Positions 15,579-24,652 of a stretch of 64,000 nt of DNA are shown piece after piece. The notes below the pieces were generated by a model, which did no database searches, had not been told where the DNA came from, and was given only the letters and a program-made list of their open reading frames with translations. The position numbers and the translations under genes are program-made. Numbering within the stretch: position 1 is the stretch's first letter; each line of letters opens with the position of its first letter. Origin of the DNA: Arcobacter sp. CECT 8985 (GTDB lineage: Bacteria; Campylobacterota; Campylobacteria; Campylobacterales; Arcobacteraceae); assembly GCF_004116495.1 (NCBI RefSeq), contig NZ_PDKC01000012.1:1-64000 (forward strand). Reading direction: 5' to 3'.

Positions 15579-17542
15579 AAATGAATAAAATGCATATGTT
15601 TTTGGTAGTGATCAACAATATCATTTCTGATGCCATCTTTTGACCATCCCATAATATCATAGTCTTGACCACCTTCAATTAAGTGAATTACGGCACAATA
15701 ATATAATTCATCTTCTGTTCTTTCGTCATCGGCTTTTTCTTCAACTGCAAAACTAGGTTTTACTCTAGCTACTATTTTTATTTTATAAATAAAGTTTTTA
15801 TTTTCGCCAAAGTTACCTTCTTCTCCTAAATTAACTGTAAGAGATACGCCTTCTTGTGTTTCTGTAACAGCAACATCAAGTTCATGTTTTTTTAACTCAT
15901 CTGCAACATCAGTTAATGCAGGTTTAGCAACTTTTTGAATAAACCTTTTAACATTACTTTTTGATGGATAATCAATAATATTACTAAGTCTTGTATCCCA
16001 ATCTGCATTATTATTTGTTGTTGTCATTTGAGTTCCAGTATATTGAAGACTCTCTTTTTTTGCTATATCAACTCTTAATGCTTTAATTAATCCATAACAA
16101 GCTACTAATAATACAATAGAAAATGGTAAGGCACTAGCAATTGTCATGGTTTGTAATGCACTAAGACCACCTGCTAAAATTAGAATTGAAGCAATAACAC
16201 CTTCACCCACAGCCCAATAAACTCTTTGCCATATTGGTGTATCATCATTACCATTTGAACAAAGCATATCAATAACCATTGAACCAGAGTCTGAAGATGT
16301 AACAAAAAATACAATAACCATTACAGTTGCAACAATTGAAGTTAATCCACTAAAACTAAAGTGTTCTAAAAAGGCGAATATTGCAATAGGAACATTATTT
16401 TTTACTACTTCTCCAAATGCAGTAAATCCATCATTTAAAATTAAACTAATTGCAGAGTTACCAAAGAAAGTCATCCACATTAAAGTAAAACCTGTTGGAA
16501 CTAATAATACTCCAAGTGTAAATTCTCTAATTGTTCTACCTCTACTAATTCTTGCAATGAATAGTCCAACAAATGGTGACCAAGAAATCCACCAAGCCCA
16601 ATATAAAATAGTCCATCCCCCAAGCCAATCGGTCTTTTGATAGGCAAATAGATTAAATGTACTTTTTAATAAATTTGAAGCATAATCTCCAACATTTTGA
16701 ACATAAGCTTGAAGTAAGAAAATAGTATTCCCTGCAACTAGAACAAAGAGTAAAAGAAGTACTGCTAAAACAAGATTTATTTCTGATAATATCTTGATAC
16801 CTTTATCAAGTCCTGTTGTAACAGAAAGAGTTGCAAGTCCTGTTACTGCTATAATTAATATAACTTGAGATGTTGTATTAACAGGGACATCCCATAAGTA
16901 ATTTAATCCTGTGTTTACTTGTAAAACACCATATCCAAGTGAAGTTGCAACACCAAATAAAGTACCAATAACTGCAAAAATATCAACTGCATGACCAATT
17001 GGACCATAAATTTTGTCTCCAATTAAAGGATACAGTGCTGATCTTAAAGTTAATGGTAAATTGTGTCTATAACTAAAAAAAGCAAGGATAATTGCAACAA
17101 TTGCATAAATTGCCCATGCGTGTAAACCCCAGTGAAAGAATGTAATTCTTAAAGCTTCTTTTGCTGATTCAATAGTACTTCCATCTCCAATAGGTGGATT
17201 TAAAAAGTGCATTACTGGTTCTGCTACACCAAAAAACATTAAACCAATACCCATACCAGCAGAAAATAACATAGCAAACCAAGATAAATAAGAATAATCA
17301 GCTGTAGAGTGATCAGGTCCTAATTTAATATCTCCATATTTTGATAAAGCTAGATAGAAAACAGTAATTAAAATAATTGCCACCGTTAATACATAAAACC
17401 AGCTACCATTTTGTACAATTACATCTTGTAATTTTTTAAAAAAATCATCAGCAACTTTTGGTAATATCGCTGCAAAAAGAGATAATACGATAATGATTGC
17501 TGATGAGATAAAAAAAACATGTTTGTTAAGTTTTGAACTCAT
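15569..17542 (-). CDS. BCCT-family betaine/choline/carnitine transporter
   Basis: A 657-residue transporter with 12 predicted membrane helices. It has the BCCT signature WAWWISWSPFVGLF near 315 and a GMGIGLMFFG segment near 95, as in the sodium-coupled betaine carrier BetP; the sodium-independent carnitine antiporter CaiT differs there. A C-terminal cytoplasmic extension of about 135 residues follows the last helix; in BetP the C-terminus senses osmotic stress. Uptake of glycine betaine or a similar osmolyte is the likely role, which fits a marine or brackish relative of Arcobacter. It is monocistronic; a palindrome lies 19 bp upstream of the start. Confidence 0.92.
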   Translation of the reverse strand: MSSKLNKHVFFISSAIIIVLSLFAAILPKVADDFFKKLQDVIVQNGSWFYVLTVAIILITVFYLALSKYGDIKLGPDHSTADYSYLSWFAMLFSAGMGIGLMFFGVAEPVMHFLNPPIGDGSTIESAKEALRITFFHWGLHAWAIYAIVAIILAFFSYRHNLPLTLRSALYPLIGDKIYGPIGHAVDIFAVIGTLFGVATSLGYGVLQVNTGLNYLWDVPVNTTSQVILIIAVTGLATLSVTTGLDKGIKILSEINLVLAVLLLLFVLVAGNTIFLLQAYVQNVGDYASNLLKSTFNLFAYQKTDWLGGWTILYWAWWISWSPFVGLFIARISRGRTIREFTLGVLLVPTGFTLMWMTFFGNSAISLILNDGFTAFGEVVKNNVPIAIFAFLEHFSFSGLTSIVATVMVIVFFVTSSDSGSMVIDMLCSNGNDDTPIWQRVYWAVGEGVIASILILAGGLSALQTMTIASALPFSIVLLVACYGLIKALRVDIAKKESLQYTGTQMTTTNNNADWDTRLSNIIDYPSKSNVKRFIQKVAKPALTDVADELKKHELDVAVTETQEGVSLTVNLGEEGNFGENKNFIYKIKIVARVKPSFAVEEKADDERTEDELYYCAVIHLIEGGQDYDIMGWSKDGIRNDIVDHYQKHMHFIHLLS

Positions 17543-17560
17543 CTTTATCCTTTAATTAAT

Positions 17561-17575
17561 TTTACATAATGTAAA
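17561..17575. promoter_or_regulatory. Palindrome upstream of the BCCT gene
   Basis: TTTACATAATGTAAA is a perfect 7-bp inverted repeat around a central A, 19 bp before the BCCT start on the minus strand. It could be an operator for an osmolyte-responsive repressor; no regulator gene is adjacent. Confidence 0.35.
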
Positions 17576-17694
17576 TTAAACTGCAGTAATTTTACACTTT
17601 TTTTCTTAATCTTAAATTCAATCAATTTTTTTAGAACTAATATAGGATAAATAATAATTACAATACAATTTTACAAAAACAAAAGTGAAATAAT

Positions 17695-18507
17695 ATGAGA
17701 ATAGCTTTTATTGGTGATATTGTAGGAAGACCTGGTCGAAAGATAATTAAAGAGAATCTAAAAAGAATAATTGAAGATTACAGTATAGATTATGTTATTG
17801 CAAATGCAGAGAATGCATCCCATGGATTTGGACTTACAATTAAAAATTGTGATGAATTATTAAAAAGTGGCATAAATATAATTACAGGTGGTAATCACTC
17901 TTTTGATAAGAAAAAAGAGATGATAGCTTTACTTGAAACAAAACCTGTGTTAAGACCTGATAATTATCCTGAAGGTTTAGTTGGAAGTGGAGTTAAAATT
18001 GTTGATGTAAAAGGTGAAAAACTTGCAGTTATAAATTTAATGGGACAATTTTCTATGCCAACAGTTGAAAATCCTTTTAATTGGGCAAAAAAGCTTGTTT
18101 CTTCTTTGCATGAGCAGGGTATAAAAAATATTTTTATAGATTTTCACGGTGAAGCAACTAGTGAAAAAAGAGTTATTTTTATGATGTTAAAAAATCAAGT
18201 AAGTGCTATTTGTGGAACTCATACTCATGTAGGTACAGACGATTTACAAATTATGGATAATACAGCATATTTAACTGATATTGGATTAACAGGTTGCAGA
18301 GATAATGTAATTGGAATGGATAGTAAAGTTCCTATTGAAAAAGCAACTACTGGATTAGGTGGACATTTTCAAATACCAAATAGTTGTAAAAGTGTATTTC
18401 AATTAATGGTAATAGATATTGATGATGGAAAAGCTATTAATGCTTTTAAAATAAAGAAATTTTGTGATAAAAAAGAGTTGATAATAACAGATGCAATCAT
18501 TAACTAA
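17695..18507 (+). CDS. YmdB-family metallophosphoesterase (TIGR00282)
   Basis: A 270-residue cytoplasmic metallophosphoesterase of the YmdB/TIGR00282 family. Metal ligands are visible in MRIAFIGDIVGRPGR (D8), NAENASHG (near 39-42), GGNHSFD (near 67) and GTHTHVGTDDLQ (near 177). B. subtilis YmdB hydrolyses 2',3'-cyclic mononucleotides and affects biofilm genes; the role here is not known. The end overlaps the glycosylase gene by 17 bp. The length matches the family. Confidence 0.9.
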   Translation: MRIAFIGDIVGRPGRKIIKENLKRIIEDYSIDYVIANAENASHGFGLTIKNCDELLKSGINIITGGNHSFDKKKEMIALLETKPVLRPDNYPEGLVGSGVKIVDVKGEKLAVINLMGQFSMPTVENPFNWAKKLVSSLHEQGIKNIFIDFHGEATSEKRVIFMMLKNQVSAICGTHTHVGTDDLQIMDNTAYLTDIGLTGCRDNVIGMDSKVPIEKATTGLGGHFQIPNSCKSVFQLMVIDIDDGKAINAFKIKKFCDKKELIITDAIIN

Positions 18508-19132
18508 TTCATATGAACTATTAAAATTCTTAAAAAATCAAGAGTTAATTTCAAAAGAACCAGAACTTTGGTGGCCAAGCGATGATGATTTTGAGATTTT
18601 AGTTGGAGCTATATTAACTCAAAATACAAAATGGATAAATGTTGAAAAATCACTTGAAAATTTAAAAAAACTAAATTATCTAACTTTAGAAAATTTAGCA
18701 ATGAGTGATATTGTGTTATTAACAAATGCAATTGCACCAAGTGGTTTTAAAAATCAAAAATCAAAAAGATTAAAACAAATATGTAAAAATATAATAGAAG
18801 AGTTTTTTTCTTTTGATAATTTTAAACAAAATGTTACTTCTAATTGGTTATTGAGTCAAAAAGGAATAGGAGAAGAGACAAGAGATGCAATTTTGTGTTA
18901 TTCTTGTCATAAAGAGTATATGGTTGTTGATAAATATACAGCAAGACTATTAAAAAGGTTTAATTATGAATTTGACTCATATGATGATATACAAACATGG
19001 CTAGTATATGGAATTAATGAAAATTACGATAAAATAAAAAAACTTTATGGTTATGAAATAACATTAAATGAAATTTATTGTAGGTTTCATGGCAAAATTG
19101 TCGAATTTATGAAACGAAATCCAAAGGATTAA
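18491..19132 (+). CDS. HhH-GPD DNA glycosylase, MagIII-like
   Basis: A 213-residue base-excision-repair glycosylase of the endonuclease III superfamily. It has LVGAILTQNTKW near 34, the helix-hairpin-helix GIGEETRDAI near 130, and the catalytic Asp in VVDKYTARL near 150. It resembles MagIII of H. pylori, a 3-methyladenine glycosylase without the C-terminal iron-sulfur cluster of Nth; here the four-cysteine motif is also absent. It starts inside the end of the phosphoesterase gene and is followed after 3 bp by the ParA-like gene. Confidence 0.82.
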   Translation: MQSLTNSYELLKFLKNQELISKEPELWWPSDDDFEILVGAILTQNTKWINVEKSLENLKKLNYLTLENLAMSDIVLLTNAIAPSGFKNQKSKRLKQICKNIIEEFFSFDNFKQNVTSNWLLSQKGIGEETRDAILCYSCHKEYMVVDKYTARLLKRFNYEFDSYDDIQTWLVYGINENYDKIKKLYGYEITLNEIYCRFHGKIVEFMKRNPKD

Positions 19133-19135
19133 CTG

Positions 19136-19927
19136 ATGATTATAATTCCACAAACAAAAGGTGGAGTAGGAAAATCTACTGTTGCAATGCAAGTTATTGC
19201 ACCTTATCTTTATAAAAAACACGGTAAAAAAATAAGATATATTGAAATTGATGATGAAAATAATGATAGTAGGTCTTTTACTAGAACAGAAATAGTTGAT
19301 AAACAAATGTTAGGTACTAATAAATTATCTAACTTAGACGAACTAATGTTAATGGATGATAACCATGAAATAATAGTTGATGTGGGTGGAAATAAAACAT
19401 CATCTTTAGTTTTAGAAGAGATTAAAAAAGTAGGTTCATTTGGAAATGTAAAATGGATTATTCCTTTAGGTGATGGTGAGCTTGATGGGAAAAATGCTAT
19501 TGCTACAATGAAAAAGATTAGAAAAATTGAAGAAAATCCAGAAAAAAACATGTTATTTGCTTTAAATAGAGCTATTTCTATGGAACCAGATTATATAGAA
19601 GAGCAGTTTATTAATTTTTTTGGACATAAATATTTAGAGAGCAATTCTGCACTACATGATTTTATAAAAAATCCAAAATATTTTCCTGTAAAAAATGATA
19701 AAATTATTACTATGAGTAGATATTTGGGAAGTACTGTTTGGGAAATGGCATATAATAATACTGATTTTGCAGCAAAAGCAATCCATGCAAAAGAGCTTGG
19801 GGATGTTGAAAGTGCAAGAAAGTATCTATTCTTTAGAAGAATTCAAACTGAAGCAAAAGATTATGTTTTAGGAACATTAAATAGAATTTTTCATGATCTA
19901 GATAGATGGATTGAAATTAAAAAATGA
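19136..19927 (+). CDS. Orphan ParA/MinD-like ATPase
   Basis: A 263-residue P-loop ATPase with the deviant Walker A box KGGVGKST (8-15), including the signature lysine, and a Walker A'-like IIVDVGGNKTSS segment near 80-90, where ParA usually has a DxP motif. A divergent Walker B (KWIIPLGDGELDG) follows. No ParB or parS is seen. The 3' end overlaps by ATGA with a tail-anchored coiled-coil protein, which could be its membrane partner. This looks like a positioning or membrane-associated ATPase and not the chromosome-partition ParA. The cellular role is unknown. Confidence 0.8.
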   Translation: MIIIPQTKGGVGKSTVAMQVIAPYLYKKHGKKIRYIEIDDENNDSRSFTRTEIVDKQMLGTNKLSNLDELMLMDDNHEIIVDVGGNKTSSLVLEEIKKVGSFGNVKWIIPLGDGELDGKNAIATMKKIRKIEENPEKNMLFALNRAISMEPDYIEEQFINFFGHKYLESNSALHDFIKNPKYFPVKNDKIITMSRYLGSTVWEMAYNNTDFAAKAIHAKELGDVESARKYLFFRRIQTEAKDYVLGTLNRIFHDLDRWIEIKK

Positions 19928-20193
19928 GTGAAATGAGCTTTAAACAAGCCAAAGAAATAGTTGAAAGGCTTGAATTTTCAGAACTTGCACTTCGAAAATC
20001 TTTTAAAGATATAAATACATCAACAAAAACATTAAAAGACTCTTCAGCTGTATTTGAAAAGTCTTTAGAAAAACAAAAACAAATTATATCTCAAATACCA
20101 AAAATGAATAAGAAAATAAGTTTCTTAAGATCATTAATTATGATTAATATTGGTTTTATTTTAGGATTATTTGTAGGAAAATTTTTATTATAA
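19924..20193 (+). CDS. Small coiled-coil protein with C-terminal membrane anchor
   Basis: I do not recognise a family. The protein has 89 residues: a highly charged, helix-forming region (about 5-65) with heptad-like leucine and phenylalanine spacing, then one hydrophobic helix (about 68-89) ending GLFVGKFLL, with no residues after it. This is the topology of a tail-anchored cytoplasmic coiled coil. Its ATG overlaps the stop codon of the ParA-like gene (ATGA), so a joint function with that ATPase is likely. Confidence 0.75.
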   Translation: MSEMSFKQAKEIVERLEFSELALRKSFKDINTSTKTLKDSSAVFEKSLEKQKQIISQIPKMNKKISFLRSLIMINIGFILGLFVGKFLL

Positions 20194-20206
20194 TTTAGGA
20201 AAATTA

Positions 20207-20917
20207 ATGGGTAAACAAGAAAAAATCGTATCAATGTTTAATGATATATCAGGAAAATATGATATTGCAAATAGAGTACTTAGTATGGGAATTGATAAAA
20301 GTTGGAGAAATAAAGCTTGTAAATTAGCATTTGATTTTTATGATCATAAAAGTGTAGAAAAAATTGTAGATGTTGCTTGTGGAACAGGTGATATGATTAC
20401 TTTTTGGAAAAAGATTGCAAAAGATAATAATATAGAATTAAAAAATATTATTGGAGTTGATCCAAGTGTTGGAATGATGGATGTTGCAAAGAAAAAATTG
20501 CCAGAAGTAGAGTTTATTGAAGCAGGTGCAGCTAGTATGCCTTTAGATGATTCAAGTGCAGACATTATCTCTATTTCATATGGTATTAGAAATGTTGTTC
20601 AAAGACAAGAAGCTTTTCATGAGTTTGCAAGAGTTTTAAAACAAAATGGTTTAGTAGTTATTAGTGAGTTTACTAAAAATGAAAAAAATTCTCCAATTGA
20701 TTATTTAACTGATTTTTATATTAATAAAATTTTACCAACTTTAGGTGGAATGATTACAAAAAATAAAGAAGCATATACATATCTTCCAAACTCAATTGAT
20801 GAGTTTTTAACTACTGATAATTTATGTAAAGAGTTAAAAGAAGCTGGATTAGAGCCAATTTATACAAAAGCTTTTTCTATGAATATCTCAACTTTAATAA
20901 TCGCAAGAAAAATCTAA
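20207..20917 (+). CDS. ubiE: Menaquinone/ubiquinone methyltransferase UbiE/MenG
   Basis: A 236-residue SAM-dependent C-methyltransferase. It has the UbiE start MFNDISGKYDIANRVLSMG, the SAM-binding motif VDVACGTGDM near 53, and SYGIRNVVQR near 125. It methylates demethylmenaquinone in the last step of menaquinone synthesis; Campylobacterota rely on menaquinone. It is the last gene of a run starting at 17695 and ends at a hairpin terminator. Confidence 0.93.
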   Translation: MGKQEKIVSMFNDISGKYDIANRVLSMGIDKSWRNKACKLAFDFYDHKSVEKIVDVACGTGDMITFWKKIAKDNNIELKNIIGVDPSVGMMDVAKKKLPEVEFIEAGAASMPLDDSSADIISISYGIRNVVQRQEAFHEFARVLKQNGLVVISEFTKNEKNSPIDYLTDFYINKILPTLGGMITKNKEAYTYLPNSIDEFLTTDNLCKELKEAGLEPIYTKAFSMNISTLIIARKI

Positions 20918-20920
20918 ATA

Positions 20921-20942
20921 AAAAAGGAGTTTTCTCCTTTTT
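20921..20942 (+). terminator. Rho-independent terminator after ubiE
   Basis: AAAAAGGAG and CTCCTTTTT pair over 9 bp around a TTTT loop, 4 bp after the ubiE stop and directly before the xseA ribosome-binding site. Confidence 0.7.
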
Positions 20943-20953
20943 AAAGAGGTCTT

Positions 20954-22141
20954 ATGAACGCACCAATTACAGTTACAGCACTTAGTACACAGATAAAATC
21001 ATTACTTGAAACAACTTTTATGAATATTTATGTAGAAGGTGAAATCTCAAATTTAACATACCATAGTTCTGGTCATATATATTTTTCTATTAAAGATAAA
21101 AATTCTACTATTTCTTGCGTTATGTTTAGAGGAAATACAAAATATTTAAAGTTTCAATTAGAAGTTGGGCTAAAAATAAATATTAGAGGAAGTCTTACTG
21201 TATATACTCCAAGAGGAAGTTATCAATTAATATGCAATAGAATTGAACCTTCGGGGCAAGGTGCTTTAGCTTTGGCATATGAACAATTAAAAGAGAAACT
21301 AAAAGCAAAAGGATATTTTGAACAATCTATAAAAAAAACTTTACCTAAATATCCTAAAAAAATAGCATTAGTTACTTCTCCTACAGGTGCAGCAATACAA
21401 GATATGCTAAAAGTTGCACATCATAGATGGAATTTAGTTGAGTTTATTTTAGTTCCAACTTTAGTTCAAGGTGAAACTGCAAAAGAAGATATTGTATCTT
21501 CTATTAATTATGCTGATAATTTAAATTGCGATATTATGATTGTAGGTAGAGGAGGGGGAAGTCTTGAAGATTTATGGGCTTTCAATGAAGAAATAGTTGC
21601 AGATGCAATTTATAATGCTAAGACACCTATAATATCTTCAGTTGGACATGAAGTTGATTTTTTGATTTCAGATTTTGTTGCAGATGTAAGGGCTGCAACA
21701 CCCTCAAATGCAATAGAAATAGCACTACCTGATATGAATGAACATAGAATATATTTAGATACTTTACAACAAGATTTTGAAAATAGATTGAAAAATATTT
21801 TATATACAAAAGAACAAAATATTATACATTTGAAAAGAATGTATGAACAAAACTCAATAGAAACAAAGTTCAATCTAATTGCTTCTGAAATTAAGATGTT
21901 AAAACTTAGCTTTGAAAATAGATTTTCAAATATTTTAAATAATTGCCAAAACAGTGTCAATTTACTTAAGAATTCTTTTGAAATTAGTAATCCAAAAAAT
22001 AGAGATAAAAAGGGATTTGTTCAAATCAGTAAAGATGATAAATTAATAGAGTTAAATAGTGTAAAAAGTGGTGATGCAATATCATTACAAACCCCAGAAT
22101 ATATTGCAACAGCCAAAATTGAGAGTATAGAAAAACAATAA
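20954..22141 (+). CDS. xseA: Exodeoxyribonuclease VII large subunit
   Basis: A 395-residue XseA. An N-terminal OB fold (about 1-100) is followed by the catalytic domain with ALVTSPTGAAIQDML near 135, GRGGGSLEDLWAFN near 198 and SSVGHEVDFLISDFVAD near 229. The C-terminal part is a long coiled coil (about 265-345). Together with XseB it degrades single-stranded DNA. It is shorter than E. coli XseA (456), mainly in the coiled coil. No xseB is next to it. Confidence 0.95.
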   Translation: MNAPITVTALSTQIKSLLETTFMNIYVEGEISNLTYHSSGHIYFSIKDKNSTISCVMFRGNTKYLKFQLEVGLKINIRGSLTVYTPRGSYQLICNRIEPSGQGALALAYEQLKEKLKAKGYFEQSIKKTLPKYPKKIALVTSPTGAAIQDMLKVAHHRWNLVEFILVPTLVQGETAKEDIVSSINYADNLNCDIMIVGRGGGSLEDLWAFNEEIVADAIYNAKTPIISSVGHEVDFLISDFVADVRAATPSNAIEIALPDMNEHRIYLDTLQQDFENRLKNILYTKEQNIIHLKRMYEQNSIETKFNLIASEIKMLKLSFENRFSNILNNCQNSVNLLKNSFEISNPKNRDKKGFVQISKDDKLIELNSVKSGDAISLQTPEYIATAKIESIEKQ

Positions 22142-22192
22142 AATATTAAGTTTATTATAGATAAAATATAAAAACTTCTTAAAAGGTGCTTT

Positions 22193-22339
22193 ATGTTTTG
22201 TTCCTTAACAAAAAAAGACTCTGTTTTTAATTTTAGATTTTATGATATAATTATCTATAATGAAACATTTGTTTTTAATATAAAGCAAGCAATTCCTAAA
22301 TTTAAACAATCAGTTTTAAAGATAAATTTTGTAGAATAA
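22193..22339 (+). CDS. Possible small ORF, 48 residues
   Basis: An ATG with AAAAGG 6 nt upstream opens a 48-codon frame ending at TAA (22337-22339). It encodes a basic, aromatic-rich peptide (MFCSLTKKDSVFNFRFYD...) without a signal or membrane helix. It is the only sizeable frame in the 228-bp gap between xseA and cheW. I recognise no family, and the AT-rich composition makes chance ORFs common, so it may be non-coding. Confidence 0.3.
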   Translation: MFCSLTKKDSVFNFRFYDIIIYNETFVFNIKQAIPKFKQSVLKINFVE

Positions 22340-22369
22340 TGTAAGTGTAAATAAAAGGAGAACCACCTT

Positions 22370-22861
22370 ATGGAAAAGAAATTAAACAATGAAGACGATA
22401 TAATTGATTATGTTAATACTAGTGAGTATATGACATTTGAACTTGGGGCAATGAAATATGCAATTGAATTACCAAAAATTAGGGAAATCTTGACTTATCC
22501 TGATATTATTACTCATTTGCCAAATACTGAAAATTGGGTAAAAGGTCTTATTAATTTAAGAGGTGAAGTTGTTCCAATCTTAGATGTAAGAATTAAATTT
22601 AATACTGGTGAACCAATTTATGATTCAAATACTGCAGTAATTGCAGTAATTACTCAAGATAAAAGAATGATTGGAATTGTTGTTGATAAAGTTGATGATG
22701 TTCAAAGATTAGATACATCTTCTTTGGCTCCAGTTTCTGATATGGGTTCTGCAATTCCTTCAAAATATCTAAAAGGTTTCGTAAGATTAGAAAATAATCA
22801 AATGCTTGTAGTTATGGATATTGAATCAGTTGTACATAAAGATGAATTAAAAGACTCTTAA
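22370..22861 (+). CDS. cheW: CheW-type chemotaxis coupling protein
   Basis: A 163-residue protein made of one CheW domain. YMTFELGAMKYAIELPKIREIL (about 20-41) and GLINLRGEVVPILDVR (about 61-76) are the family signatures. CheW links chemoreceptors to the kinase CheA at the cell pole. The stop codon overlaps the ATG of a single-domain response regulator by 1 bp, so the two are coupled. Neither CheA nor CheV is in the window. A strong AAGGAG lies 8 bp upstream of the ATG. Confidence 0.9.
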   Translation: MEKKLNNEDDIIDYVNTSEYMTFELGAMKYAIELPKIREILTYPDIITHLPNTENWVKGLINLRGEVVPILDVRIKFNTGEPIYDSNTAVIAVITQDKRMIGIVVDKVDDVQRLDTSSLAPVSDMGSAIPSKYLKGFVRLENNQMLVVMDIESVVHKDELKDS

Positions 22862-23265
22862 TGAATGCAAAAATTGAGGAACTTAAAAAGATTAAACTTC
22901 TTTTTGTTGAAGATGAGTATGACTTAATAAAGATAATAAGTGATACTTTAACTAAATTAGAAGCAAACTTTTTGACTGCTCAAAATGGTAAAGAAGCATT
23001 AGATTTAATAGATAAAAATGATGATATTGATATTGTCATAACAGATATTAATATGCCAATTATAAATGGCTTAGAAATGATAGAAAAAATAAGAGAGACT
23101 AATCCTACTTTGCCTATTATAATAATGACAGCACATACTGAAAGTGAATATAGACAAAAAGCAAAAATGTATGGAGTTGAAAATTATTTATTAAAACCTT
23201 TTGATTTTATTAAGTTTATTGATTTAATATATTCAATGAAATTAGGTAAAAATGACGATAAATAA
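22861..23265 (+). CDS. Single-domain response regulator (CheY-like)
   Basis: A 134-residue receiver domain and nothing else. E17/D18, phospho-acceptor D62 in ITDINMP, T90 and K112 before proline are present. It follows cheW directly and overlaps the next regulator by 14 bp. It could be a CheY or a phosphate sink, but its N-terminus and VENYLLKPFDF segment resemble the receivers fused to PAS or GGDEF domains in Arcobacter more than canonical CheY. Signal from a hybrid or stand-alone kinase cannot be named. Confidence 0.88.
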   Translation: MNAKIEELKKIKLLFVEDEYDLIKIISDTLTKLEANFLTAQNGKEALDLIDKNDDIDIVITDINMPIINGLEMIEKIRETNPTLPIIIMTAHTESEYRQKAKMYGVENYLLKPFDFIKFIDLIYSMKLGKNDDK

Positions 23266-24631
23266 AGAGAATTTAAAAAAACTTAATGCTTTATATGTAG
23301 AAGACGATGATAGTATAAGAAAAGAGTTATCAGGTATGTTATCTAATTTTTTTGGAAAAACATACACAGCTTGTGATGGTAAAGATGGATTAGAACAATA
23401 TCTCAAAAATCAAAATGAAATAAATGTAATTATATCTGATATAAATATGCCATATTTAAATGGTACAGAAATGGTTAAAAAAATCAGAGAAGTAAATAAA
23501 ACTGTGCCTGTAATTTTTACAACTGCATATTCAGATACACAATTTTTATCAGATGCAATAAAACTCAAAGTTTATGAATATATTATAAAACCAATTGATA
23601 TTAGAGCTTTACTTGTAGTTTTAGATGAATTGGCAACTATTTTGTATCAAAATGAGTTAATTAATAATCAAAATTCTGAATTAGAAAAATATAAAGATGT
23701 AATTGATACAAATAATATAGTAATTAAAACAGATGAAAATTTAAAAATTGTATATGTAAATGAACTGTTTTGTCATACAACTGAATTTTCTAAAGATGAA
23801 TTAATTGGCAAAGACTTAAAATATTTAAGACACAAAGATACTGATTCAAAAATTTATGATGATATATATGAATCAATAAATTTAAATAAGCCTTGGAAAG
23901 GTAGAATTAAAAATATTACAAAAGAGGGTGGTTCATATATATCTGACACTTATATAATTACAACTTTAAATGATAATCAAGAAGTAACAGGTACATTATG
24001 TGTACAAAATGATATAACAGAAGAGTTGAATAAAAAAAGAGAGATACAAAAAGCACTTATAAAAGATAAAGGTGATATTTTTATTAAAAGTAAAGAGGGA
24101 AGTGCAGAGCAAACAGTCACTATTAATAATCTTAAACATGATATAAAAGATTTAAAAAGTAAAATAAAAAGTTTGCAAACACAAAGAGATAAATCCTTAT
24201 ATAAAATTGAGAATTTATACAAAGAAAATAAACAATTAAAAAGTGAATTAAATTATCAAAAGAGTATTCAACAAAAAAATAAACTTGATAGTACTTACTC
24301 CCTAAAAGCAAGTAAAGAGAATGCAGATCTAAAAATAAAAGTAAAAAAATTAAATGTAAAACTTGAAGATACAATAGAACATTATGAAAAAAAATGTAGA
24401 CAACTTGAAGTTAATTCTCAAATGGAAATTGAAGATTTAGAACAAGAGCTTCATGATATAAAAACAAAACTTGGAAAAATTGATAATGCTGAAATGATGA
24501 GTCAAAAAATTGAGTATTGGAAAGAAAAAGCAAAAGCAGAAGCAAAAAAAGTAGAAAGTTTAGAAAAAGAGATTATGCGAAGTGCAGATAGATCTCTTAT
24601 TAATAAAATATTTTCACTAACTAAAAAATAG
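23252..24631 (+). CDS. Response regulator with PAS domain and long coiled coil
   Basis: A 459-residue protein: receiver (phospho-acceptor D63 in ISDINMP, T90, K113), PAS domain (about 145-260, with VNELFCHTTEFSKDELIGKD), then a long coiled coil (about 285-445), rich in Lys and Glu. No kinase, cyclase, nuclease or DNA-binding domain is present, so output must come through protein contacts. It overlaps the preceding regulator by 14 bp. The receiver and PAS parts look paralogous to those of the HD-GYP regulator at 44436-46250. Confidence 0.87.
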   Translation: MTINKENLKKLNALYVEDDDSIRKELSGMLSNFFGKTYTACDGKDGLEQYLKNQNEINVIISDINMPYLNGTEMVKKIREVNKTVPVIFTTAYSDTQFLSDAIKLKVYEYIIKPIDIRALLVVLDELATILYQNELINNQNSELEKYKDVIDTNNIVIKTDENLKIVYVNELFCHTTEFSKDELIGKDLKYLRHKDTDSKIYDDIYESINLNKPWKGRIKNITKEGGSYISDTYIITTLNDNQEVTGTLCVQNDITEELNKKREIQKALIKDKGDIFIKSKEGSAEQTVTINNLKHDIKDLKSKIKSLQTQRDKSLYKIENLYKENKQLKSELNYQKSIQQKNKLDSTYSLKASKENADLKIKVKKLNVKLEDTIEHYEKKCRQLEVNSQMEIEDLEQELHDIKTKLGKIDNAEMMSQKIEYWKEKAKAEAKKVESLEKEIMRSADRSLINKIFSLTKK

Positions 24632-24652
24632 AGTAAATTAACTCTATTTTTT
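24623..24652. terminator. Bidirectional terminator between regulator and cyclophilin genes
   Basis: AAAAAATAGAGT pairs with ACTCTATTTTTT over 12 bp around a 6-nt loop. The arms include the stop codon of the plus-strand gene and the end of the minus-strand gene. Both directions give a T-run. Confidence 0.75.
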
